Source of the DNA: Bacteroidales bacterium UBA1176
GTDB taxonomy: Bacteria; Bacteroidota; Bacteroidia; Bacteroidales; WCHB1-69
Direction of reading: 5' to 3'
Assembly: GCA_002311645.1 (NCBI GenBank)
Contig: DBYW01000029.1
Coordinates: forward strand, 1 to 37,202
DNA length: 37,202 nucleotides
Under the pieces are notes generated by a model. It was not told the DNA's origin and searched no databases. It worked only from the letters and a program-made list of their open reading frames with translations. The position numbers and the translations under genes were made by a program. This document shows, in pieces, positions 18,387-26,900 of the stretch (within the stretch, counting starts at the first letter, position 1; each line of letters opens with the position of its first letter).

Positions 18387-20480
18387 ATGGCTGAAGACCT
18401 GCTCAAGATTCGCAATATCGGCATAATGGCCCATATTGACGCCGGCAAGACCACCACCACCGAGCGCATCCTTTATTATACCGGGAAAAACTACAAAATC
18501 GGCGAGGTCGACGAAGGTACTGCCACCATGGACTGGATGGTGCAGGAACAGGAACGAGGAATCACCATCACCTCCGCCGCCACCACAGTGATGTGGAAAC
18601 ACCAGTCAAATGACTACAAGATCAACATCATCGACACCCCAGGGCACGTCGATTTTACGGTCGAAGTAGAACGTTCTTTGAGAATACTGGATGGAGCCGT
18701 AGCTATCTTCTGCGCCGTTGGCGGCGTGGAAGCACAATCCGAAACCGTATGGCGTCAGGCCGACAAGTACAACGTGGCACGCATCTGCTACGTCAACAAG
18801 ATGGACCGCTCCGGGGCCAACTTTCTCGCCGTCGTGGACCAGATCCGCGAGAAGCTGAAAGCCCACCCCCTACCCCTCCAACTCCCCATCGGAGCCGAGG
18901 ACTCCTTCATCGGGCTTGTCGACCTGCTTGACATGAAAGCCTACCAGTGGAGCGAGGAAGACCAAGGCAACACCTACGGGGAAATACCCATCCCCGAAGA
19001 CATGGCCGACGAGGTCGAGACCTACCGCACCAACTTGGTGGAGACACTGGCCGAAATGGACGAGCAACTGATGGAGAAATACTTCGCCGACAGTGACAGC
19101 ATCACCCGCGAGGAACTGGTCGAAGCCATCAGAAAAGCCACCCTCGAACGCAAGATACAACCCGTCCTCTGCGGGTCGTCGTTCAAAAACAAGGGCGTGC
19201 AAAAACTGCTCGACGCCATCATCGACTACCTACCCTCTCCTCTGGATATGCCCGCCATTACAGGCGTCAATCCCAAAAACGAGGAGAGTGAGCAGCGACC
19301 GATGGATGCCACAGCCCCCTTCGCGGCATTAGCCTTCAAGATCGCCACCGACCCCTACGTCGGCAAGCTGACCTTCATCAAGGTCTACTCCGGCGAGTTG
19401 AAGAGCGGCGAAACAGTCTACAACGTCAGCACCGGCAAACGTGAACGCGTGGCCAAGATCCTGCAGATGCACTCCAACAAGCAACAGCCTCTGGAGAGCG
19501 TCACCGCAGGCAACATCGTGGCTCTCGTGGGCATGAAGGAAATACACACTGGCGACTCACTGACCGACGAGCGACACCCGATCGTCCTCGAAAACATCGT
19601 CTTCCCCGAACCCGTGATCCAAATCGCTATCGAGGCCAAGACCAAAGACGATGAAGAAAAGATGATGAACGCGCTCGACAAACTGGCCGAAGAGGACCCG
19701 ACCTTCCAAGTGAAGACCGACAGCGAATCCGGTCAAGTGCTCATCAGCGGCATGGGCGAGTTGCATCTAGACATCCTGCTGGATCGTCTCAAACGCGAGT
19801 TCGGCGTCGAATGCAACCACGGCAAACCGAGAGTCGCCTACAAGGAGGCTCTCACTGTCCCAGTCACCTATCACTCCGCCTACAAGCGGCAAACAGGTGG
19901 CAAGGGTTCGTTTGCCGTCATGGACTTCGAGATGTCACCTCTGACCTACGACCAAAAAGGGCTGCAGTTCGAGAATCTTGTCAAGGGCGGCGTTGTACCG
20001 AAAGAGTACCTCGTCGGCGCCGAGAAAGGATTCAAGACCGCCATGCAGAACGGCAAGTATGGATTCCCTGTCTTGTCGATGACCGTCAAGGTTACCGACG
20101 GTGAGGCACACCCCGTGGATTCCGATGCTTTAGCCTTTGAAATCTGTGCAAAGATCGGATTCCGCGATGCGCTGCAGAAAACAGACACTGCCATTTTGGA
20201 ACCCATCATGCACGTGGAAATCACCACGCCCGACGAGTATATCGGCAACGTGACCGGCGACCTCAACCGCCGCCGCTCAGTACTCGAGCAAATCGATGCC
20301 AAAGTCGGATTTCAGGTCATCCACTCGCAAGTGCCGTTGGCTGAAATGTTCGGATACGTCACCACGCTACGCTCCATTAGTCAAGGACGTGCCACCTTCA
20401 GCATGGAATTCTTGAAATACGCCGAAGTGCCGGCTGAAGTCAAGGACTACATCATGAACGTGGGAAGATTTATACTATAA
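18387..20480 (+). CDS. fusA: Elongation factor G
   Basis: EF-G is the GTPase that drives translocation of tRNA and mRNA on the ribosome and helps recycle ribosomes. The 697-aa protein has the full G domain: P-loop AHIDAGKTT, switch region with RGITITSAATT, DTPGHVDF and NKMDR. These are followed by domain II (YVGKLTFIKVYSGELKSGE), domain III, domain IV (GVECNHGKPRVAYKEAL) and domain V (EPIMHVEITTPDEYIGNVTG), ending YIMNVGRFIL. The length is standard, and its place between rpsG and rpsJ marks it as the housekeeping copy. Codon use is strongly biased to C-ending codons, in keeping with high expression. Confidence 0.98.
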   Translation: MAEDLLKIRNIGIMAHIDAGKTTTTERILYYTGKNYKIGEVDEGTATMDWMVQEQERGITITSAATTVMWKHQSNDYKINIIDTPGHVDFTVEVERSLRILDGAVAIFCAVGGVEAQSETVWRQADKYNVARICYVNKMDRSGANFLAVVDQIREKLKAHPLPLQLPIGAEDSFIGLVDLLDMKAYQWSEEDQGNTYGEIPIPEDMADEVETYRTNLVETLAEMDEQLMEKYFADSDSITREELVEAIRKATLERKIQPVLCGSSFKNKGVQKLLDAIIDYLPSPLDMPAITGVNPKNEESEQRPMDATAPFAALAFKIATDPYVGKLTFIKVYSGELKSGETVYNVSTGKRERVAKILQMHSNKQQPLESVTAGNIVALVGMKEIHTGDSLTDERHPIVLENIVFPEPVIQIAIEAKTKDDEEKMMNALDKLAEEDPTFQVKTDSESGQVLISGMGELHLDILLDRLKREFGVECNHGKPRVAYKEALTVPVTYHSAYKRQTGGKGSFAVMDFEMSPLTYDQKGLQFENLVKGGVVPKEYLVGAEKGFKTAMQNGKYGFPVLSMTVKVTDGEAHPVDSDALAFEICAKIGFRDALQKTDTAILEPIMHVEITTPDEYIGNVTGDLNRRRSVLEQIDAKVGFQVIHSQVPLAEMFGYVTTLRSISQGRATFSMEFLKYAEVPAEVKDYIMNVGRFIL

Positions 20481-20534
20481 ACGCATATAAGAAACTAGTT
20501 AATAACGTTATATAACAACTAAAATTAAAGAAAA

Positions 20535-20849
20535 GTGAGTCACAGAATCAGAATCAAATTGAAATCATTCGACCACACCTTGGTTGACAAATCAGCCGAG
20601 AAGATCGTCAAGACGGTCAATGGCGTGAAGGACGACAAGGTGGTGCTGGTAGGACCGATCCCCCTTCCCACGCACACCAAGATCTTCACCGTGAACCGTT
20701 CCACTTTTGTAAACAAGAAATCCAGAGAGCAATTCCAGCTTTCCACTTACAAGAGAATCCTTGACATCTACGGCACCACTGCTAAAACCATCGACGCCCT
20801 TATGAAGCTCGAATTGCCGAGCGGCGTGGACGTTGAAATCAAAGTGTGA
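20535..20849 (+). CDS. rpsJ: 30S ribosomal protein S10
   Basis: S10 is part of the 30S head and, as NusE, of antitermination complexes. The 104-aa sequence begins at a GTG codon (MSHRIRIKLKSFDHTLVDKS) and contains the typical VVLVGPIPLPTHTKIFTVNR and REQFQLSTYKRILDIYGTTA, ending LPSGVDVEIKV. In most Bacteroidetes rpsJ is followed directly by rplC and the S10/spc operons. Here no further ribosomal protein gene follows; a tRNA gene and then an oppositely oriented operon come next, so the ribosomal cluster is split at this point. Confidence 0.98.
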   Translation: MSHRIRIKLKSFDHTLVDKSAEKIVKTVNGVKDDKVVLVGPIPLPTHTKIFTVNRSTFVNKKSREQFQLSTYKRILDIYGTTAKTIDALMKLELPSGVDVEIKV

Positions 20850-20860
20850 TGAATGTAACT

Positions 20861-20868
20861 TATTTTTG
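20861..20868 (+). promoter_or_regulatory. Possible -7 element of the tRNA-Ala gene
   Basis: TATTTTTG fits TAnnTTTG and lies just after the rpsJ stop, 36 bases before the tRNA. No terminator separates rpsJ from the tRNA, so read-through from the str operon is also possible. Confidence 0.45.
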
Positions 20869-20904
20869 TAGGAACGTATAATCCATGCGTTTTTACAAAA
20901 ACCC

Positions 20905-20978
20905 GGGGCGTTAGCTCAGTTGGCTAGAGCGTCTGACTGGCAGTCAGGAGGTCGTGAGTTCGATTCTCATACGCTCCA
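20905..20978 (+). tRNA. tRNA-Ala (anticodon GGC)
   Basis: The 74 bases fold as a complete cloverleaf. The 7-bp acceptor stem is GGGGCGT/ACGCTCC with one G-U pair, and the D arm is GCTC...GAGC. The anticodon stem TCTGA/TCAGG has loop CTGGCAG, giving anticodon GGC for GCC/GCT alanine codons. The T arm is GTGAG-TTCGATT-CTCAT. The discriminator base is A and the CCA end is not fully encoded (ACA). It sits between rpsJ and a strong hairpin. Confidence 0.95.
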
Positions 20979-20982
20979 CATC

Positions 20983-21020
20983 AGGCCCTTCACAACTCGG
21001 TTGCGGGGGGCTTTGTTATT
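20983..21020 (+). terminator. Hairpin terminator after tRNA-Ala
   Basis: Bases 20983-20996 pair with 21000-21013 (14 positions, one mismatch and a few G-U pairs; inner stem CAAC/GTTG around TCG), followed by TTGTTATT. It starts four bases after the tRNA. It also lies just beyond the stop of the convergent 82-aa gene and could serve both sides. Confidence 0.6.
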
Positions 21021-21264
21021 GGATGTTCTTCAAGATCTGCTCCACTCGCGCCCGATATTTCTGAATCTGCCCGTCAACAAAGTCCTCGCTAAACTTGGCG
21101 TCGCAAAAGCCATTTCCCCGCGCCACAAACGATGGGTCGTCCAAGTCGTCGAACAACTCCTCGTAATTCTGCAAATATTGCTGATTCAGCTCTAACAAGG
21201 CTTTTAAACCTCCCTCGGGGACCTCAACCTGTTCCCCATCGACATAGCGGAAAAATTGTTTCAT
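21016..21264 (-). CDS. Small conserved-looking protein of unknown function (82 aa)
   Basis: The ATG at 21264 shares four bases with the stop of prmC (ATGA), which favours this start over the longer open frame that runs back into prmC. The product (MKQFFRYVDGEQVEVPEGGL...) is acidic and predicted mainly helical. It has a region QQYLQNYEELFDDLDDPSF in the middle and a lysine/arginine-containing helix (DGQIQKYRARVEQILKNIQ) at the end. There is one Cys, no signal peptide and no membrane segment, so it should be cytoplasmic. I do not recognise a family. Translational coupling to prmC suggests coexpression. A TATTTTTG on the minus strand at 21284-21291 could be an internal promoter for it. Confidence 0.7.
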   Translation of the reverse strand: MKQFFRYVDGEQVEVPEGGLKALLELNQQYLQNYEELFDDLDDPSFVARGNGFCDAKFSEDFVDGQIQKYRARVEQILKNIQ

Positions 21265-22136
21265 AGCGTATATTTTGTGGGGGCAAAAATACAAAAAATG
21301 AAACGTTTTTTTCCATTGATGTCCTCTATAGACTCCACATTTGTGTACCCCGCACGTATGAGGCCTTCCATAAGTTCCGGATGGAAATCCTCGTACGTTT
21401 CCATCATCAGGACACCCCCTGGTTTGAGAGCGCATTGGCCAATCTTGGCAAGAGCCCGGTAAAAAAGGAGAGGATCACAATCGGGGACAAAGAGAGCCGT
21501 AGCCGGTTCATGGTCACGTACATTCGGGTGCATGGCTTTTCGGAGGCTCTCCGGGATGTATGGAGGATTACTGACAATGGCGTCGAAACGAATGTCGCCG
21601 AAGGGCAGGTTGTCCGCCGCACACATGTCGTGACACGCGAAGGTGATGTCAACGTCATGCCTGGCAGCATTCTCCTGAGCCACCTGCAAGGCATCCATGG
21701 ATATGTCGGTCGCAAAGAGCTTGGCATGCGGCAAGGCTTTTGCCAACGCAACCGCGATGCATCCGCTGCCCGTACCCACATCCCAAATCAACGGGGCGGG
21801 ATGATCCAAGAAAAAGCCCACCATTCTCTGCACCAACTCTTCCGTCTCAGGGCGGGGAATGAGCACCGCCGATGTAACCTTCATCGTCAAGCCGTAAAAC
21901 TCAGTCTCACCAAGCAGATATTGTACGGGAAGACCGTCGGCCAACAAGGAAAGTTCTTGTTCAAAACGCTTCAGTTGTGCGTCAGAAAGCACGGCATTGC
22001 CTTGAAGGGCCAGTTCGTAGGACGGCATGCCAAGGCGCGTATGCAGATACAATTTTGCAATGGCAGCCGCCTCACGAGAATCGTAAAGCGGCTGCAGCGT
22101 GTTGGAAATGGTATTTTGAAATGAACGTATTGTCAT
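21261..22136 (-). CDS. prmC: Release-factor glutamine methyltransferase PrmC (HemK)
   Basis: PrmC methylates the Gln of the GGQ motif in peptide-chain release factors RF1 and RF2, using S-adenosylmethionine. The 291-aa protein has the N-terminal helical domain (about 1-85) and the signature VLIPRPETEELV (about 91-102). The SAM-binding motif WDVGTGSGCIAVALA is at about 118-132 and the catalytic NPPY at residues 190-193 (IVSNPPYIPESLRK). The length is typical. It follows the DoxX-like gene by 16 bases and overlaps the 82-aa gene by four bases, so all are probably on one transcript. The C-terminus (FIFCIFAPTKYTL) runs a little longer than usual. Confidence 0.95.
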   Translation of the reverse strand: MTIRSFQNTISNTLQPLYDSREAAAIAKLYLHTRLGMPSYELALQGNAVLSDAQLKRFEQELSLLADGLPVQYLLGETEFYGLTMKVTSAVLIPRPETEELVQRMVGFFLDHPAPLIWDVGTGSGCIAVALAKALPHAKLFATDISMDALQVAQENAARHDVDITFACHDMCAADNLPFGDIRFDAIVSNPPYIPESLRKAMHPNVRDHEPATALFVPDCDPLLFYRALAKIGQCALKPGGVLMMETYEDFHPELMEGLIRAGYTNVESIEDINGKKRFIFCIFAPTKYTL

Positions 22137-22152
22137 ATTAAATGTCCTCGTT

Positions 22153-23325
22153 TTAGTCGAGGCATTTCGCAGGAATGTCGCGCCAAGCCCACTTTTCCTT
22201 CACCACACCCTTGTCGATATAAACAAGACCGGGATTGGAACGGATAGCATCGCGAACCATAAACGGACCATGGGCGGGATCGATGGGATTTCGATATATC
22301 GGGAATTCTATCTGATATTTCTCAATGAAAGCCGCCACATCATCTTCATCACTATTGGTCACAGCCACAAATGGGATGTCGCGCTGGTCACAGTCGGCGA
22401 CAATCGCACGAAGGTTTGCCATGCTTTTTGCCTTGACTTCATTCACATCATGGATGAATAGCAAGTATACTTTGGCATCGGAGTTGATATATTCGAAAGC
22501 ATGGTCGGCACCATTTTCATCCAACATGTTGAAACCATCAATTTCAGCTTTTTTGCCAGGCTCAACCTCCTTGTCCGTGCGATCCACATACTCATAGTTA
22601 TCATAGAAGGACATGTCTTGTTCCATAAGTTCCGTTTCAGAGAGAATGACCTCTTTATTATCTGCATTGCTGCGATAGACAAACGAAGACTCCTTCTTGG
22701 CCGGTTGTTCGATGAAAGCCTTGACCACATCGTTGCCCTTTTTCCAGTCGGAGAAGTCGATGGCCGGCAGGTGACGGATGCAATGGAGTTGGAAAATCAC
22801 GGCAATGGCGACAAAGAGCGCAACGAGAATCCATTGTCCCAACTGGGTAAGCCCGATGTCGGGAATTCTCTTGCGATTGGCGAAGACAATGATGGTAGGG
22901 ATGATGATGACGACATTTTTGAGGAATGTGGTCATATTGGACATTTTAACCACCTGTCCGAAGCAGCCGCAGTCATGGACCACGCCGAAATAGTGGATGC
23001 CGTGGATTTCCATGTACTCAGCCACTGCAAGCCAGAGTGTCAGGAAGAAGAAAAATGTCATAAAGAGCAGGTAACCCCATGCCGTAAGGTTCACACGCAC
23101 GCGCAGCAACATCATGCAGCCGAGCACAAACTCGCATGTAATGGCGGCCACTCCGGCGAGCAGGGCGACAGGCTTCAAGAAGCCCATCCCGAACGAAACG
23201 AAATAGTCGTTCATCGTGATACCAAAATTAACAGGATCCACCGCCTTGCTGATGGAGGAGAAGAGGAACAGCAATCCTAATGCGATTCTTAAAATTTTTA
23301 GCCAGACAGGTTCTCTTTGTGACAT
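22153..23325 (-). CDS. DoxX/MauE-like membrane protein with C-terminal thioredoxin-like domain (BT_3928 family)
   Basis: The 390-aa protein has four membrane helices in the first 145 residues in a DoxX/MauE arrangement, plus a fifth near 165-185. Helix edges carry GVVHDCGCFGQ, with Cys119 and Cys121 in a CGC motif conserved in this group. The C-terminal part (about 260-390) looks like a thioredoxin fold: VYLLFIHDVNEV, then IPFVAVTNSDEDDVAAF and FPIYRNPIDPAHGPFMVRDA. The expected CxxC is replaced (no Cys in that region except near the end), so it may be inactive or use the CGC pair. It lies downstream of the DUF1599 gene, a pairing I recall from other Bacteroidales. The function is unknown; membrane-linked thiol or quinone redox chemistry is an inference. 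Confidence 0.8.
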   Translation of the reverse strand: MSQREPVWLKILRIALGLLFLFSSISKAVDPVNFGITMNDYFVSFGMGFLKPVALLAGVAAITCEFVLGCMMLLRVRVNLTAWGYLLFMTFFFFLTLWLAVAEYMEIHGIHYFGVVHDCGCFGQVVKMSNMTTFLKNVVIIIPTIIVFANRKRIPDIGLTQLGQWILVALFVAIAVIFQLHCIRHLPAIDFSDWKKGNDVVKAFIEQPAKKESSFVYRSNADNKEVILSETELMEQDMSFYDNYEYVDRTDKEVEPGKKAEIDGFNMLDENGADHAFEYINSDAKVYLLFIHDVNEVKAKSMANLRAIVADCDQRDIPFVAVTNSDEDDVAAFIEKYQIEFPIYRNPIDPAHGPFMVRDAIRSNPGLVYIDKGVVKEKWAWRDIPAKCLD

Positions 23326-23351
23326 AATTTATCTGTTTTGTTGTTAACGAA

Positions 23352-23378
23352 AGGCGTCGGAAGCAGACTCCGGCGCCT
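23352..23378. other. Intercistronic hairpin between the DUF1599 and DoxX-like genes
   Basis: AGGCGTCGGA (23352-23361) and TCCGGCGCCT (23369-23378) form a 10-bp stem with one G-U pair and a 7-base loop. In the direction of transcription (minus) no U tract follows, so it does not look like a normal terminator. It may protect or process the polycistronic mRNA. Confidence 0.6.
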
Positions 23379-23386
23379 ATAAAAAA

Positions 23387-23944
23387 CTATTTTTCGCCTT
23401 CGACGACCAAACGTATCAGGCAGAACATGGCATAATTGATGATGTCATAGTAATTGGCGTCAAGTCCTTCAGAAACAATCGTGTTGCCGTGATGGTCTTC
23501 AATGGACTTAATGCGAAAGATTTTCATCAGGATAATATCATCGATGGAACTGATGCGCATTTGTCGCCACGCTTCGTCGTAGTCGTGGTTTTTGTCCATC
23601 ATCAGCTTCTTGGCCGCATAGATATATTTATTGTAGAGTTCCACGGCTCGCTCGGGAGCCATTTCCAAATCTTCCGCACCCGTAGCCACGCCCACTTCCA
23701 ATTGGATAAGCGCCATCACGGAATAGTTGACGATGCCAATAAATTCAGGGATGATACCCTCGGCTATTTTCGATTCGCCCTTTTCCTGGATACTGCGGAT
23801 GCGATTGGCCTTGATGTATATCTGGTCAGTAAGTGACGGTGTCCGCAGGATACGCCAAGCTGTGCCATAATCTTTTGCTTTTTTTGCAAAAAGATCCTGA
23901 CAAACTTGGATAACCTGATCGTATTGTTCTGAAGTATTACCCAT
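23387..23944 (-). CDS. DUF1599 (Nmad1-type) tandem-domain protein
   Basis: The 185-aa cytoplasmic protein consists of two similar halves. KKAKDYGTAWRILRTPSLTD (about 21-40) in the first corresponds to MDKNHDYDEAWRQMRISSID (about 114-133) in the second. IVNYSVMALIQLEV likewise corresponds to IINYAMFCLIRLVV. This tandem layout is that of the Bacteroidetes DUF1599 family, which has been named 'nucleotide modification associated domain 1' because of phage relatives. No enzymatic activity is established to my knowledge. It begins 9 bases after the stop of the C25 protease gene, so it is very probably cotranscribed with it, and it precedes the DoxX-like gene by 61 bases that hold a hairpin. Confidence 0.85.
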   Translation of the reverse strand: MGNTSEQYDQVIQVCQDLFAKKAKDYGTAWRILRTPSLTDQIYIKANRIRSIQEKGESKIAEGIIPEFIGIVNYSVMALIQLEVGVATGAEDLEMAPERAVELYNKYIYAAKKLMMDKNHDYDEAWRQMRISSIDDIILMKIFRIKSIEDHHGNTIVSEGLDANYYDIINYAMFCLIRLVVEGEK

Positions 23945-23953
23945 CGCGCACGT

Positions 23954-26900
23954 CTATTGTTTGACAATCTTGCGGGTGATAGAGCCCTGATTGTCGGATA
24001 TCATCCTCACGATATAAACGCCGTTGGCGAGATTCGACAAATTAAGGGATGTATGGTTGTCGTTGGGCTCTTCCGTCAGCAACAGTTTGCCGAAAAGGTC
24101 GAACACCTGCACTTGCGCAAGGCGGGTATTGTCACTTTGAATATTCAATCGGCCGTTGGTCGGATTCGGATATACGGCGATGGCAAAGGCATCGACAGGA
24201 TGGTTCTCAATGCCTACCGGATCGTATGTATCCTCGGTGACTCTGGTACCAATGCCAGGCATAATGATGTTGTCAATCCAGGCGCAGTCGCTGCCGGAAG
24301 CCTGGCTTGCATCTTTCTCGTAAGCAAATTTGATGGTATGGGTGCCAGCCGAGAGGACAAAACTCTTCTGGGTCCAAGACTCTTCTCCGGATGCCACATC
24401 CATTTCGTTGTTGTCGACATATAGTTTGAACTTGTCATAGCCCTCTTCCGAGGAGACTTTACGGAAATAAGAAAGTTCGCCTTCCATGGTAGAGTTAACC
24501 GTGATGGAAAGAGCAGACTGTGAAGGTGTAGAGCTCCACCAGCCACCAGTGCCGTTGCTCAAACCTTGTTTGGAGCGCGCGCAGTAGTTGCCGGCGTATG
24601 GGGCCGTCGAGGTGACGAACCACGGATTGTTATTGTTGACCCAGTTGAACTGGGAGAAATCCCCGCTCTCGAAATCTTCCACAGCCCTGCCCACAGTGAG
24701 GAACATCGTGTCGATGTGGTCGACATTGTTTTGGATGACGTGGATATACAAGGGCACGATAGAAACCGTGGGGACATTGCTGCCAACTTGTACGCTGAAA
24801 ACAGAATTGACACTGTTTTGGGCTCCTATCCAGCTCACATTTTGCGACGGAGAGGTGACCACAACGCCAGAGTAATTGCAGGTGACGTCAACCACGATGT
24901 CGGAAGCGTCGGCATGGCCCAAATTGCTGACAGTAACATGGGCGGTTGCCTGCGTGCCAGGGTCTATGGCTGCGGTGGGGGTGGCACCCTGAACCGACTT
25001 GTCGGTAACCTTAAGATTCGGTGCCAACACGGCGAAGGAAACGTTCTTGGTAGAGCTGCCACTACCCCAGTTGACAGTCACCTGGAAGTTGGCGACCTCC
25101 CCATCCTGAGCATCTTGCGGAATGCTGACGGTGAAGGCGTTGTCGAACGCTTGGCTGCCGTTGACGGCCAGTGCACTGCAGGAGGCGGAGCCTTGCGTGA
25201 CAATGAAGCCCGGTGTCTGCGAGATCATAGTGGCCGTGATGTTGGAAGCGTTTGCCACACCAAGGTTGGTAAGAGAAAGATCCATATTGACATCAGTGCC
25301 GCTGACGGGATAATTATTCTCGGCCAAAGTCACATTGGTGGCCACCACAAACGGGCCAGAAGGCACGATTATATTAACAGTCTTGAAGAACTGTATATGG
25401 TTTTGCGCGCCCACGGCAAGTTCATATTCGCCAGGCGTGTTGATATTGCTGATGTCAAGGTTGGCACTACCGGAGGCATTGGCAAAAGCAGCGGCAACCA
25501 CTTCCCCATTGTAAGTGAGAGCCACGTAGGCATGTGGCACAGTGTTGACACTGTATTGAGCGGTACCCATAGGAATGGCGTCTGCGGAGTTGACGCTTAT
25601 CTGGGTTGGAATACCCAAATAGGGACGGATGGAGGGATCTCCGAAGATGTGGTAAATCTCCCAATAGTATTTCTTGAGGTTGGAAGAGGAGGACTGTACA
25701 CCCAGGTTGCCGGCGGTCAAGAAACCACCCAGACTGGTGCACCATTTATCATATGATTCATTGTGAGTATGAAAGATACGGTCGTATGCACCGAGGTTGT
25801 TGCTTTGGTAGTTCATGTTAGCGGTAATGCTGCTGCGCACACCCACTGCCCAATATACATCCTCGTTCCAGTAAGAGACCTCAGAAGCACCGATATAGGC
25901 CATGGCACCTTTTTTCTCTGCACGAAGCAGAGCCTCGCCGAAACACTCCTGGTTGAATTTGCCCGTCAGGCAGCAGTTGCCAATCATCACACCATACTTG
26001 TCTTGGTTGCTCATGGCTGCGATGTGGTTTGTCGTGAAGGAGGGATCATACCACTCGGTCACATCACCGTGTGCGGTGTAGTTGGCCCAGCCACAGCCAA
26101 CGCCAATCTCGCTGCGGATAGTGGCAGCCTGTGAAGAACAATTGTAGTTGTGCTTATATACCGTTGTGTAGTTATGCTCGGTAGTTGTGGTATTGATGTA
26201 ATTATTGTAAATGTAGTTGATTTGACCGTCTGCGTGAGTGGAGGACCAAGAATCATCGGTACCTGCAATCAGCACAGCCTTACCCAAATATGACGGATCC
26301 GGCATCGTGTATTGCTCATACATCAGAGACTTGGAAATTTGCGGGGCCAGATGGTTCGCATTTTGGGCGGAGAAACGTCCGTAATAACAGTCGGGAATAT
26401 TGTCACCGGAAGTCCAGCAGGCGTAGTTGAGGTCTGTGACATGGCTGTTTTGCTCGTTGCTGCTGAAAGCGGGTACTTGGCCATGGTCGCCCACGAAAAG
26501 CAGGTAAGTGGGGGCGGGGTTAGCCGTAGTTGCGCCCGTATATTGGCTCATGATGTAGTTCTTGATGGAAGTCGTGGTGGTGCCCACGTTGGCGTCATCC
26601 GTATAGACGATGTCAACCTTGTAGCCGATACGCTTTTTCCACTCGGCAAATGCGAGCAAGTTGTAATCGTTGCGAAACATGGAATGGGCGATAATGAGGT
26701 AGCGGATAGGAGCGCTGCTGAACTCATCGCGGGTGTCGGACATCGGATTGATGACAGCTTGGGAAGCGACAGAGAACATCGGGCTGCCGTAGCGGGCCTT
26801 CAGGTTGCGGGTGGCTCCGATATTGGCATTCACAAAAGAGACTTCCACGTCCACCTTGCGGTAGATGCGCACCTTTCCGGTAACAGGGTTGTAGGCAACG

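Noticed and set aside
24566..25756. 396-aa plus-strand open frame opposite the C25 protease
   Set aside because: Antisense shadow over the adhesin-like part of the protease, with no start signal.
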